DNA from: Pinguiococcus pyrenoidosus
Lineage: Eukaryota; Sar; Pinguiophyceae; Pinguiochrysidales; Pinguiochrysidaceae
NCBI GenBank assembly: GCA_019677205.1
Contig: JAAMXY010000078.1
Span: 1-28,382, forward strand
Length of the DNA stretch: 28,382 nt
Direction of reading: 5' to 3'
Shown: positions 9,301-18,620 of the stretch, piece after piece
How positions within the stretch are numbered: position 1 is the stretch's first letter
How the letters are laid out: every line of letters starts with the position of its first letter
Notes under the pieces: model-generated
What the model saw: only the letters and a program-made list of their open reading frames with translations
What the model was told of the DNA's origin: nothing
The model's database searches: none
Translations under genes and position numbers: made by a program

Positions 9301-12300
9301 GACCGCGCTGCGCGACGCCACCGACGCCAGAGACCGCGTGCGCCTCGCCGCGCTGCTCGAAGAGGCAGCCAGCTACGCCATGGACGGCGAGGAGACCCGC
9401 CAGGCCACTGCCGTGCTGGTGCGCATCCGCGACGAGGAGAGCGCCCTGGCGCGCCTGAAGAAGGAGATCCTCGCACGCCAGCTACCCGGACTGGAGGCCG
9501 CCATCGACCAGATGATCGCGCTGGGTCTGGACAACGAGATCGTGTCCGAGGCGCGCGCCGTGCGCGACCGCCTCTACGCCGAGCGCAAGGCCGCCGAGCG
9601 GCTCAAACACGCGATGGCCTCCCGCGACGCCAAGCAGCTGGCGCAGACCTTGCAGGCCGCGCAGGCGCTGCTGCCGCCCAGCGACCCCATGCTGCGCGAA
9701 GCACGCGCCGCACAGGCTCAGCTGGAGCAGCAGCTGCGCGCCATCAAGCAGCTCAAGGACGCCATCGCCACCCGACGCCGCGCGGCGCTGGACGCGGCGT
9801 TGGCCAGCGCGGAGGAGTGCCAGCTGCAGCCTGACGCCACGCCGGCGCTGGCGCAGGCGCAGAAGCTGCGCGAGGCCGTGGGCAAGGAAGAAGCCGCCGT
9901 CGAGGCCGTCCTGAACGCCGCACAAAGCAAGGACTTAGCGGCACTGGACGCCGCCCTGAAGGCGGCGGAGGCGCTGGGCATCTCCAACGCCGAGGTGGAC
10001 GAGGCGCGGCAGCTGTTTCACAGTCTCTCGCCAGGCAGCCGGAAGGCGGCGGCGTCGCCGCGCTTTCCGAACCAACGCGAGACTGAGGTGGCGGAGTTGA
10101 GAGCGGCGACTGCGGCGGGAGACAAGGATGCGCTGGCGCGTCTGCTGAGCCGCTCGCGCGTCACCAGCGGCAGGTACAACGCGGATGTGGCGGCGGCTTG
10201 GGGCGCGCTGGAGACGCTCACGACGCAGGACAACGCGCGGGAGCAGCTGGCGACTTTGGTGGACGCCGCCCGCTTGTCCAGAGATCCGCAGCAGCTGGCA
10301 AGTGGCTTGGAAGCGGCCGAGCGCGCCGAGGTGGCGCCGGAGTCGCTGCACGAGGCGCGCGACCTGCTGAAAGAGCTCACGCTCTGCGCCGCGCTGGACA
10401 CCGCGGTTAACCGTGCCGATGTGGAGAAGGCGCGCGAGCACTTCCGCGAGGCGCTGGAGCTCGGCGTGGATGAGAGCTACCTGACTCGCTCGCGAGTGCT
10501 GCTGGACCGCGAGAAGATGGTGGAGGAGACCAGCGCCGAGCTGCGCTCCGCGCTGGTCAAGGACGACCTGGACGAGCTCAACGACGCGCTGGAGCTGGGC
10601 ATCCAGCTGGGCATGCGCGGCTCCGCCATCGACAACGCCAAGGAGCGGCGCGACAAGCTGCAGCAGCTCGTGGCGGCCACGGCGATGGTCACGGCCGCGA
10701 AGAAGACGCTGGTGGTGAAGCTGGAGAGCCCAGTAGGCATCAGCGAGAGCGACGTGCTGCCGCTGCAGGATGCCATCCGAGAGGCCAAGGAGAACGGCGT
10801 GTGTGAGGACGACGGAGAGATGAAGGAGGCGGCGGCCTCGCTTACCAGAGCGCAGGGCACCATTGCGATCCTCAAAGACTTCGAGCGCGTCATGGCACTG
10901 GGCGACCAAGTCGAGCTGTCGGCGCTCAAGGAGCTCAAGTCCAGGGTGGAGGATCTCGAGCTGGTCCACCTCAACATCGTGCGGGATCTCCGGCGGGCGA
11001 TCCGCGACCGGGAAGCCGCGTCCACTGGCCCGGAGAAGGACGCCAATCGAGACAGCACCCGCGCGGAGGACGTCGACGTGCAGGAAGTGGAGGAGGAGGC
11101 GCAGCGGAAGCACGACATTGCGCAGCACTCGCGCTACCAGTTCCAGAACTACGGGCGCCTGCGCTCGCCGGATGAGTACGCGCGCGGTGTCCTGCTCCAC
11201 AAGACGCGGGCGAAGCAGAACATGCTCAAATTCCAGACGACCCTGGTGTGCCGATCGCTCACGGAGCTGGACAAGGAGAAGAACCGGCTGGCGCTGCAGA
11301 TCAACAAGAGCATCCTGGGCTACATGGGAGAGAAGCAGATGTCCTTCCCGGCCATGCTGGCGCAGAACATCTTGCAGAAAGGCCTCGACGACGCCGAGCT
11401 CCGGGACGAGATCTACCTGCAGGTCCTCAAGCAGCTCGTGGACAATCCGCATCTCCTTTCGGTGTCCAAGGGGTGGCAGCTGCTGTGCATGAGTGCCACG
11501 ACCTTCCCGCCATCCGTGGAGTTCGAGCTGTACCTCATCAACTTCGTCATTAACCACCTGGATGACAAGGCGACGCCGATCCGGCAGTACGCCAGGTTCG
11601 TGTCGCGGACGCTGGACGGCATGCTGGTCACGGGGCCGTCCGGCTTCGTCCCGACGGTGGAGGAGATCCAGGCCTACAAGGAGCGACCGCCCATCCTCGC
11701 GACGATTGAGATTGTCGACGGAACGAAGCTCACGGAGGATCTGCCCGTCACGCCCGACCTGAACGTGCAGAAGGTGCTGGACATCTGCACGCACTTCTTG
11801 GACCTCACGGAGCCGCGGGCATCTTCCCTTGGCATCGTGGTCGAGGAGCTGCAGGAAGTGGAGGAGGAAGACCCGCCGACGCCGGGGCAGCAAGTCAATC
11901 CGGTGCACACCGGGCTTTGGCGCGTGCCGAAGGTGCTGAAAGGCGACGACTTCATGGGCGACGTCGTTGTGCAGTACACGCGGGAGCATCGGCAGTACCG
12001 CTTCGTGCTGAAGCAGACGCTGTTCATGCCGGATCTCAGCGGGCCGTCGCCGGACGAGGTGTACACGAAGCTGCTCTTCCTGCAGGGCGAGCACTCGCTT
12101 CTCTGGCGCGAGGAGCTGAAGATCGACGACATGGACACCATGGCTGAGCTTGTCGCGCTGAGTATGGCCGCGGAGCTGGAGGAGAACTTCCCCAAGGACG
12201 AGGAAGGCTTCCTTCAGGCGAACGTCACGGCATACGTCGCACCGAGCTGGGCGGAGAAGGCGACACCCGAGGAGTGGGCCAAGCGTGCTGCAGCGCGCAG

Positions 12301-12727
12301 CAAGGGCTGGGAATACTCTTCCCCGCACGAGTTCCACACGCGCTTCAACGAGATCGCCATGGCGCACCCACGGTGGGGATTCCATATCTTTCCCGTGAAG
12401 ACCATGCCGAGCAAGCACAAGAGGCTGTCCTCCCTGCCGGAGAAGGTTCTCTTTGGTTTCAATTTTGAAGGATTGCATGTGATTGACGAGAAGGACAACG
12501 CCGTTCTGACTAAGATAGTCTACACAGACATCTTCCGCTGGAGCGGCTCGACGCAGCATTTCGCAATGGTCATCGCGGACGCCTCGAGGACCGAAAACTT
12601 CGAGTTCTCAGCGTACACGCCGCAAGCCGCCGATATCAACGCCGTGATTCTGAACTTCGTGGATTTCATCATCCACCGCCTTGACGAGAAAGAGGAGAAG
12701 AAGGATGACACGGTCTCACAGAGTTGA
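6363..12727 (+). CDS. Unconventional myosin: motor, IQ, ~50-residue helical repeats, MyTH4-FERM
   Basis: Actin-based ATPase motor with a cargo-binding tail. Exons are 6363-8663 and 8963-12727, joined in phase 0 (intron 299 bp, GTGCGT...CAACAG), giving 2,021 residues. The motor fills residues about 1-740: P-loop GESGAGKS (154-161), switch I NNNSSRFGK (209-217), switch II DIFGFESF (435-442) and the converter-side LRYTGLLEVCQIRKLGFP. One IQ motif (VQKRVRGFLLR) ends exactly at the splice site and continues as IRHRLY. Residues about 830-1457 are a series of helical repeats. MyTH4 (about 1495-1667) is followed by FERM (about 1677-2013). The frame is open upstream to 6117, but the ATG at 6363 gives the usual myosin N-terminus directly before the SH3-like part. 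The tail suggests binding to membrane or microtubule cargo, as in other MyTH4-FERM myosins. The exact class is not assigned. Confidence 0.94.
9150..11030 (+). repeat. About ten ~50-residue helical repeats in the myosin tail
   Basis: Units share the pattern L-x-x-A-(8)-L-x-x-A-x-x-x-A-x-x-L-G-(8)-EAR-x-L, for example segments beginning LKTALRDA, LKKEILAR, LKHAMASR, LKDAIATR, LATLVDAA, LDTAVNRA and LRSALVKD. Ten are clear and two at the end are degenerate. They sit where other myosins carry a coiled coil or lever arm. Confidence 0.7.
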
Positions 12728-13274
12728 GGACTCCCTGAAGTCCGTGGAACAAGCCGGTGATGGGGAAAGCACCCAGCCAGAGGACGGTGGTTCTGTGATC
12801 GCGGAACGTCCGAGCTCCGGAGCGTCACGGAGTTTCTATGTGTCTACCAGTGCTCAAGAGTGCCAGCGTCTCGTTGGGGAAAGGACCATTCTGGAGAGCG
12901 GATGATTCTTGTGGTGGTTCGTTGGAGAAGGCGGCGATGACGAAAGGACTGCAGTGGTTGGACGGTGCGTCAAGGTTTTCGCAAGGAGCTGGAATGACTG
13001 CTCGCAGGCCGATTGGACACCCATTCGACAAAACGAAACTAAACAGTTGTTGTGATTCCATATTCGTACAGGTCATCAGCTCATCGGCATTCCGCACCCG
13101 AGAGCTTCACAAGAGAGTTCAATCGCTTGCGCGAAGTTCAATCACGCGCTGCAGCATCTTCCAAGCTTGTCCATGCTCTTCTCGCGTCGTTTTATATCAG
13201 GGGAACAAAGCAGCAAAGCTTCAACGTACAGACACAGATCGGTATGTCAGACTCCATCCTACGATAGGAGAATT
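12728..13274. other. Convergent intergenic region (3' flanks of myosin and MED15-like gene)
   Basis: Both neighbours end into this 547-bp stretch, so it should hold their 3' untranslated regions and polyadenylation sites. Small open frames exist but none resembles a protein family. No repeat or RNA gene was recognised. Confidence 0.55.
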
Positions 13275-14840
13275 TCATTGCATACGAAGAGACACGGGGT
13301 TCAAAATTGGCAGAAAGCTGTGGAAGGTGGGAATGCGAGGCATGGCCACCACGTCGTCGTAGTGGTCGAGGCTGAGCAGGCAGGCCTGTAGCCACTGGCA
13401 CACCCGGGCGAGGATCTCGCATCGCAGTCCAACCCGCACCACGCTGGCATCGAAGCCTTGGCCGAGAACCAGCCACTCCTTCAGCTGCTGCTGGGCCACG
13501 GCCGACCAGACCTGCAGCTTTTGGTCGACCGGTCCGGCGTCGTCCGAGCGGCCGTCGAATTCCACCAGCATGAAGCCGTTCTGATAGGCGGACAGCCGTC
13601 GTCGCTTGGCGCCGTCGGCAGCCGACGAGCTCCTCCTCTGCCGGAGGTGGAAGGAAACCACGCGATCCCGAAAGTCTACGACGAGATGATCGCGCGAGAA
13701 GTCCTTCACGGCGACCGGCTGAAAGTGCAGCTGGACAGCGATGCCGCCAAAGCCCAGTCGGACGCTTGCCAAGCAGGACGCCATGATGGGATCGACGGGA
13801 GCGGCCACTGGAGAGCTCCCCTGGCTTCCTGGGCCCGCTTGCGGCGCCGAGCCGCGGCGCCCCGCCGCGCCGCGCGTCGGCTTCTCAATGACTCGGGGGT
13901 CGGAGCCCAGGCACGAGACGCTCAGCTCGATCCGGCTGTCCAGCGCCTCTCGAATGTACGACAGCAGCCACGTGATGTTCATCTGGCCGGGGGTGCCCTC
14001 TGCGGGAGCTTCAACCTTGCCCGCGTCGAGACTGGCGTAGGCGCGGGGCCAGATCCGCTCCGCCATGGCGGCGTAGGCCGTCTGCACACGATCCGGATGC
14101 TCGCCCCTGTCCTGCGCCTTCCTCTTGCTGGGCGACAGCTGTGCGTCGTTCCGCTGCCCTATATAGCTGCGCAGCTGGTGCAGGTGCTGCACTACCTTAT
14201 CTTCCTCCGCGCTGAGGACGCTGCGCGTCGCGATCTGCGCCCGTAGCTCCTTGGCGCGGACGACGTAGCTGTTCACGCGCCGCGTGTACTGTGGCTTCAG
14301 CCGCACCAGGTCGGTGAGCTGCTTGCTGCCGTCGCGGGACGTGATCCACGCCATCAGGTCCTGAAAGCGCTGGCGGTACTCCTGCGTCAACTGCACTGCC
14401 CCCGGACTCGGCTTCGGTACGGCCTTCTTCACATCCGCGTCCACCGCGATGGGAGCGCTCGCGCTCCCGAGCTTGGCCGGCAGCTGGACCACCGACTTGA
14501 CTTTCATGTCCTCGGCGCGCTTCTGGGCCGCGGCCGCCAGCGCTGCGGTTCTTCGGGCCTGGTCCTCGGCCGTGGCCGCCTCCAAGCTCTTGCCGTACTT
14601 CTGCTGGAAGGCGGTCGCCAGGCGCTGCAGCTTCTTGCCTATCCGCGTGCGGTAGTCCGCGAGGCTGGTGGACTTCTGGAAGCACTTGTGCTCGGTGTCG
14701 CGCGCGGCCTGCTGCTCCCCCACGCGCGGCGTACCAACGGCGTCGAGCTTGCAGATGTGCCACAGCAGCTTGCGCTGGCAGTCCTGCCGCAGGCGCTTCA
14801 CCTCGGCGGGCGCGAGCTGGCTGTACCACTTCGCGCTCAT
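13275..14840 (-). CDS. Mediator MED15-like protein with N-terminal KIX domain
   Basis: A single exon of 521 residues from the ATG at 14840. The open frame extends 12 codons upstream to a TTG, which was rejected as a start in a eukaryote. Residues 1 to about 75 match the plant/fungal MED15 KIX pattern: WYSQL near the start, then K-x-L-x-W, an alanine/glutamate helix (AARDTEHKCFQKS), and the closing helix DYRTRIGKKLQRL. KIX domains bind activation domains of transcription factors, and MED15 sits in the Mediator tail. The rest is alanine- and lysine-rich, with a helical middle part (about 160-260) and a C-terminal half with strand-rich text such as HLVVDFRDRVVSFHL that is not recognised. A nuclear location is expected; basic clusters SKRKAQ and AKRRRL fit. 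The gene converges on the myosin and diverges from the PA-TM-RING gene. It could be another KIX protein; the MED15 name is inference. Confidence 0.6.
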   Translation of the reverse strand: MSAKWYSQLAPAEVKRLRQDCQRKLLWHICKLDAVGTPRVGEQQAARDTEHKCFQKSTSLADYRTRIGKKLQRLATAFQQKYGKSLEAATAEDQARRTAALAAAAQKRAEDMKVKSVVQLPAKLGSASAPIAVDADVKKAVPKPSPGAVQLTQEYRQRFQDLMAWITSRDGSKQLTDLVRLKPQYTRRVNSYVVRAKELRAQIATRSVLSAEEDKVVQHLHQLRSYIGQRNDAQLSPSKRKAQDRGEHPDRVQTAYAAMAERIWPRAYASLDAGKVEAPAEGTPGQMNITWLLSYIREALDSRIELSVSCLGSDPRVIEKPTRGAAGRRGSAPQAGPGSQGSSPVAAPVDPIMASCLASVRLGFGGIAVQLHFQPVAVKDFSRDHLVVDFRDRVVSFHLRQRRSSSAADGAKRRRLSAYQNGFMLVEFDGRSDDAGPVDQKLQVWSAVAQQQLKEWLVLGQGFDASVVRVGLRCEILARVCQWLQACLLSLDHYDDVVAMPRIPTFHSFLPILNPVSLRMQ

Positions 14841-15831
14841 GCTGGCGCAGTCTGCGCGGCGGACCGGCGCGTTCAAATCGCCCCAAAGCGCGGCAAGCAG
14901 AGGGGCGCGTCCGCCCGAGCCCCAGAAGTCCTTCGTGGCCAGGCCAGCCCTCCAAGCCGCCGGAAATGCGGCCTGTGCACAGGTGGAGTTGGCATCAGCC
15001 GGTCAAATTGCCCGCGTAGCTTGGCGCCGCATAGGCTGCAGCGGTATCTGCGGCGACTTGACCGGATTGGGTCAGGCGCGAGTGGCTCGCGCTCGCTGCG
15101 GTTGGATTGGCTGATCGCTGGATACATTCGGTAAGGTCGGAGACCCGGTGCAGTCAAAGCTCGAGCAGCCATTCGCGGCCTGACATCATCGAAATGTTGG
15201 GCTACCCTTCTTCGGAATTCTCCAGTCTTCGGTGCTCCAATTGCGAAGCCCCGTCCTTCGGCAATGCTGGGCATTCGTTTCCCCCTGCCAATCGGCGGCC
15301 GCAGTGGTGCACGAAGTTCCCGGTCTCCGCGTCTCCGCGCAGCGTAACGACGCCGTCCTACGGGTGCGAAGGCGCGAAGGGAACAACAAGCCAACAAGCC
15401 GGTCCAGCCAGCTTCCGCGCGACTCGGCGATTGGCTCCCCGGGGGCGGAGATCAGCTGTCCGTCCATTCGATCGCGAACAATGGATCAAGAAGCTTCCTA
15501 GTCGTGCGCCAACGCCGTTCCTGAGTCGCCTTTCCGAGAAAACCCGCGTCTTCAAGAAGGACCTTGGTCAAACAGAATCGGAAAGCAACGCAAAACGAAG
15601 GAGAAGCGAGCAAACATGGAGCGGTGAAGTCACGCAAAACATTCTTGTTCTGGCATCTGACACCGCTCTGCTTGGGTTGCTTGACGTCTGGCGTTGCTTG
15701 TCTCACGCACTGGCAGCATCTAGCCAACGCTCCCGCCCCTTGCTTCGAGTCGACGCACTCGCTTGCCTGCCTGCTTGGCTGACTCCTTCGCTCCTTGCTT
15801 CTTCGCGCCGCTCTTTCCTTGGCTTCGTGCA

Positions 15832-15858
15832 TTCTTGCTTGCTTGCTTGCTGCCTCGC
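15832..15858. repeat. Short TTGC tandem run within a TTGC/CTGC-rich stretch
   Basis: Four CTTG/TTGC units in a row (15834-15850) within a pyrimidine-rich stretch of related CTTGC and CCTGC words from about 15755. A simple-sequence tract with no evident function. Confidence 0.7.
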
Positions 15859-16124
15859 TGCCTCCTGTCACTTCTTTAGGTACTTGCTGCGCCGCCTTGC
15901 TAGACATGGCGTCGGCGATAGGTCCTCCTGGATCGGTCGGGACCGACGGACCAAGCAATCCCGGCGAGCGAAGGTCAGAGGTCCGGAATCTGGAATTTCA
16001 GGAATGAAATATAGATAGATTCATAGAGATATATAGAAGTACAGTAGGGTCGAAGCTGACCGCACAACTCCGTTTCCTTCGGATCTACAGCCCCTCCAAA
16101 CCCTCCAGACCAAAGTTTTCGACA

Positions 16125-16176
16125 NNNNNNNNNNNNNNNNNNNNNNNNNNNNNNNNNNNNNNNNNNNNNNNNNNNN
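16125..16176. other. Assembly gap of 52 N
   Basis: Undetermined bases. The true length is unknown. The gap lies 122 bp upstream of the PA-TM-RING start codon and may remove promoter or leader sequence. Confidence 0.99.
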
Positions 16177-16298
16177 GACCCGTCAGCTGACCAAAAGCCC
16201 CTGAGTTGTCTGCCTCCTGCTCCTGTCCCAGCGGCCTGCGCAGCTTCGTTTGCGGCGATTCGGCGGGCACCGCCGAGTCGCCGGGTGGGGCTGGCGCG

Positions 16299-17834
16299 AT
16301 GAGGACTACAACCTTTTTCTTCGTCCTCTTGCTCATACGACTGCAGGAGGCCGGTGGCGCCATCACCGTGGTGGAGAACGGGATCGGCCGCTCTGGTACG
16401 GGGAAAAAAAAAAACGTCCCTGCCGTTGGACCGGCGGAGTCGGCGACGGATCGCGCAGCGGTGCTCATTCGCGTGTCTTTGCCAGGGAGAAGGTTCACCT
16501 GCATCCCAGCGGCCTTCGGGCCCAAGGCAGGCAGAGGTGGCGTCCTGGGACGGCTGCAGATCCCCAAGCGAAGAAACGCGGAGCAGCAGAATGGCAGCCT
16601 TCCTCGTGCCACGGCGGCTGCGCTTGAGACGGGCTGTGTGCCCTTCGGTCTGACGCTGCCCACCACCGACGGCTTGCCGGTCATCGTGCTCATTCGGAGG
16701 TCTGCACCAAACGACGAGGTGACTCCTTGCAAACCTTGAGAGCCAAAGGTTCCGCGTGTGGGAGGCGAGGGCCCTAAGCTGCAAAGCGTGCTGCCTTCTG
16801 CAGACCGTCTGCAGCTTTATCGACAAAGTGATAAACGCGGAAGCGGCGGGAGCGTCCGCGGTCATCATCTACGACTATGTGCAGCAAGGCTTGCTGCACA
16901 TCGGTCCGCGAGATCCCGTCGACACCGACATCACCATCCCGACCGTGTTCGTCGACAAGGTGAACGATGCTGCCAGCACCTTCGCAGCTATGAAAGCCGC
17001 CACTGGCGCTGCATTCACCTCCTTTCCCTCCCATCGTAGAGATCAGGAGAGTCTCTTGAGGATCTCATCGAGCGCTTCGAGGCGTCCAACGACGACACCT
17101 CGACCTCGACCTCGACCTCCGGACCGAGGATCCTGCTGGAGGACAATCGCTTCCAGTTCCGATCATACTGGGCCGAGTAAGAGAATTGTCGCGCGAGGCG
17201 TTGGAGACTCTTTCTTGACCTGAACGGTTGTGACGCTGCGCGCAGATTCAACCTGATCGCGGGTCTCGCGTCAGCTGGCGTCGTCGCCGCCATACTGGTC
17301 CGGCTTTACTGCCACCGGCCCTGCTTGGAGAGCTTCATCAGACAAGAGAGCTTCTCGGACGCCCAGGACGGCGCCAACTGCAAGATGACCAAGGTGCGAT
17401 CCTACACTTGGCTGATTCTGGCACGGCCCGTAATTTTGCTCCCTTTCCCCGGCCTGATGTTCCTTTGTGGCGCTTTCCACATGTTGTGTGGAAAACGACA
17501 ACCTGAAACACGACAACAGGAGCAGCTGCACTCCATCAGCCAGCAGATCGCGTACCACTGCTCCTCCGAAGTGGACCAGCCCGTGCTGAACGTGTCTTGC
17601 AGCATCTGTCTGGAGGAATTCGCGGAGGGGGAGTCCATCCGTGTCTTCGCCTGCAAGCACGGCTTCCATGACGAGTGCATCATTCCCTGGGTCACGGAAA
17701 GGCAGGCGTCGTGCCCGCTGTGCAAGCGAGATCTCCACTCAGCACTGGTGCCCATGCGGCGAGGCAGCGTCAGCAGTGAGGCGGCCGCCTCCGCCGGCGA
17801 AGATGATAGAGACGTCGAGAACGCCGCCCACTGA
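16299..17834 (+). CDS. PA-TM-RING (RNF13/GRAIL-type) E3 ubiquitin ligase
   Basis: Membrane E3 ligase of the endosomal system. Exons are 16299-16718, 16804-16959, 17040-17176, 17246-17393 and 17520-17834, giving 391 residues. Introns are 85, 80, 69 and 126 bp, all GT-AG. Residues 1-21 form a signal peptide (TTFFFVLLLIRLQEAGGA). The lumenal protease-associated domain spans about 60-200, with LIRRSA, CSFIDKVINAEAAGASAVI and IPTVFVDK followed directly by RSGESLEDLI, as in RNF13. A transmembrane helix follows at about 241-258 (LIAGLASAGVVAAILVRL). The RING-H2 domain has ligands C314, C317, C332, H334, H337, C340, C352 and C355. The ATG at 16299 was chosen over an in-frame upstream one because it exposes the signal peptide. 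A Thr-Ser run (DDTSTSTSTSG) is encoded by a hexamer repeat. The last intron is a multiple of three and open, so a 433-residue form is possible. Confidence 0.88.
17096..17119 (+). repeat. ACCTCG hexamer repeat coding for Thr-Ser
   Basis: Four ACCTCG/ACCTCC units inside exon 3 of the PA-TM-RING gene, encoding a Thr-Ser run in the lumenal linker between the PA domain and the membrane helix. Length change in units of two residues would leave the frame intact. Confidence 0.85.
17394..17519 (+). other. Probable intron of length 3n, open in frame (possible retained intron)
   Basis: The donor AAG|GTGCGA and acceptor GACAACAG|G resemble the myosin intron ends. The 126 bp have no in-frame stop, and if kept they add 42 residues including a second hydrophobic stretch (LILARPVILLPFPGLMFL). 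PA-TM-RING proteins have one membrane helix, so removal is favoured. Confidence 0.6.
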
Positions 17835-18620
17835 CATTTTTGACCTTCGTTTGGAGCGGCCGTCGATGCTTCTGCTCACATCCTTGTGGGCAAGCAAGCG
17901 GCTTCGAATCGCGACGTCTTCGAGTCCATCGCGACGACCTTGTTAGACTTCGCGCAAGACTAGCTTGAGCCATTAGTTGGAGAACGACCGGAGAACTTAG
18001 GTGTTTTCCCACGGACAAACGAGGGCCTTCCTTCAGTCTCGATCGCCTGGACCATCTCACACAGACCGACGGACATCTACTTTTTCACGCAGGACTACAA
18101 GAGCGCAGAGCGTAGATTGCGGAGGACACGAGCGCAGAGCGCAGATGACAGGTTGCACAGCAGTGGAGAGACCAGCCTGCCGCCGTTCGTGGTTCATTTC
18201 CTCACCAGTGCGGCGTTCCCAAGACCTGAGACGACGCTCAGAAAGGCGCGCGAAGAATGGCTCGGCAACGGGATCGGCGGCAAATTCTGCAGATTCCCAA
18301 CTCAGAACCACGTGTGATTGGCCGCCTCGGCGGCGAATGTCGTCACAAGCGGGCATATGATTGGCATGGCGTTGATATATCCTTACTAAGTTATGTTTCC
18401 CGCAACTTCCGGCGACTTCGCTCCACCCTTCCATCAATCAGGGGTCTGGAAGCCTCCTTTCATACCATCTCGCCATATCCCGGCCAAATTCAGCAACGCG
18501 TAGCCCATTTTGAAACTACCGCAGAATTTTTTTCCGCAGCAGCACTGTGCGACATGACAGCAGGAGAAAAGCTCTCCGTCGCCGCCAACGCGTCCGAGCG
18601 GCGCCGATCTCGCCTGCACC
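17835..18620. other. Intergenic region between PA-TM-RING and BAR-SH3 genes
   Basis: 3' flank of one gene and promoter of the next, in tandem orientation. A loosely repeated AGAGCGCAGAGCG/GAGCGCAGAGCGC motif occurs at about 18096-18145. A poly-T/pyrimidine patch lies at 18528-18538. No gene or RNA was recognised. Confidence 0.5.

Larger units (their letters stand above)
14841..16298. other. Divergent intergenic region with assembly gap
   Basis: Upstream regions of the MED15-like gene (minus) and the PA-TM-RING gene (plus). Long open frames (up to about 300 codons) are present, but they show no family resemblance, have low-complexity Ser/Arg/Ala text and cross the gap. A TTGC/CTGC-rich stretch lies at about 15755-15865. 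No RNA gene was recognised. Confidence 0.5.

Noticed and set aside
9935-12559. 874-codon minus-strand frame
   Set aside because: Antisense of the myosin tail, which has clear MyTH4 and FERM domains on the plus strand.
14841-14876. Twelve-codon N-terminal extension of the MED15-like protein
   Set aside because: It begins with TTG. The ATG at 14840 directly precedes the KIX domain and has an acceptable context.
15107-16018. 303-codon plus-strand frame before the gap
   Set aside because: Arg/Ser/Leu-rich text with no domain, running through the TTGC-rich tract.
17890-17925. tRNA-like GCTTCGAATCG stretch
   Set aside because: No matching acceptor, D-arm or anticodon stem can be folded around it by eye.
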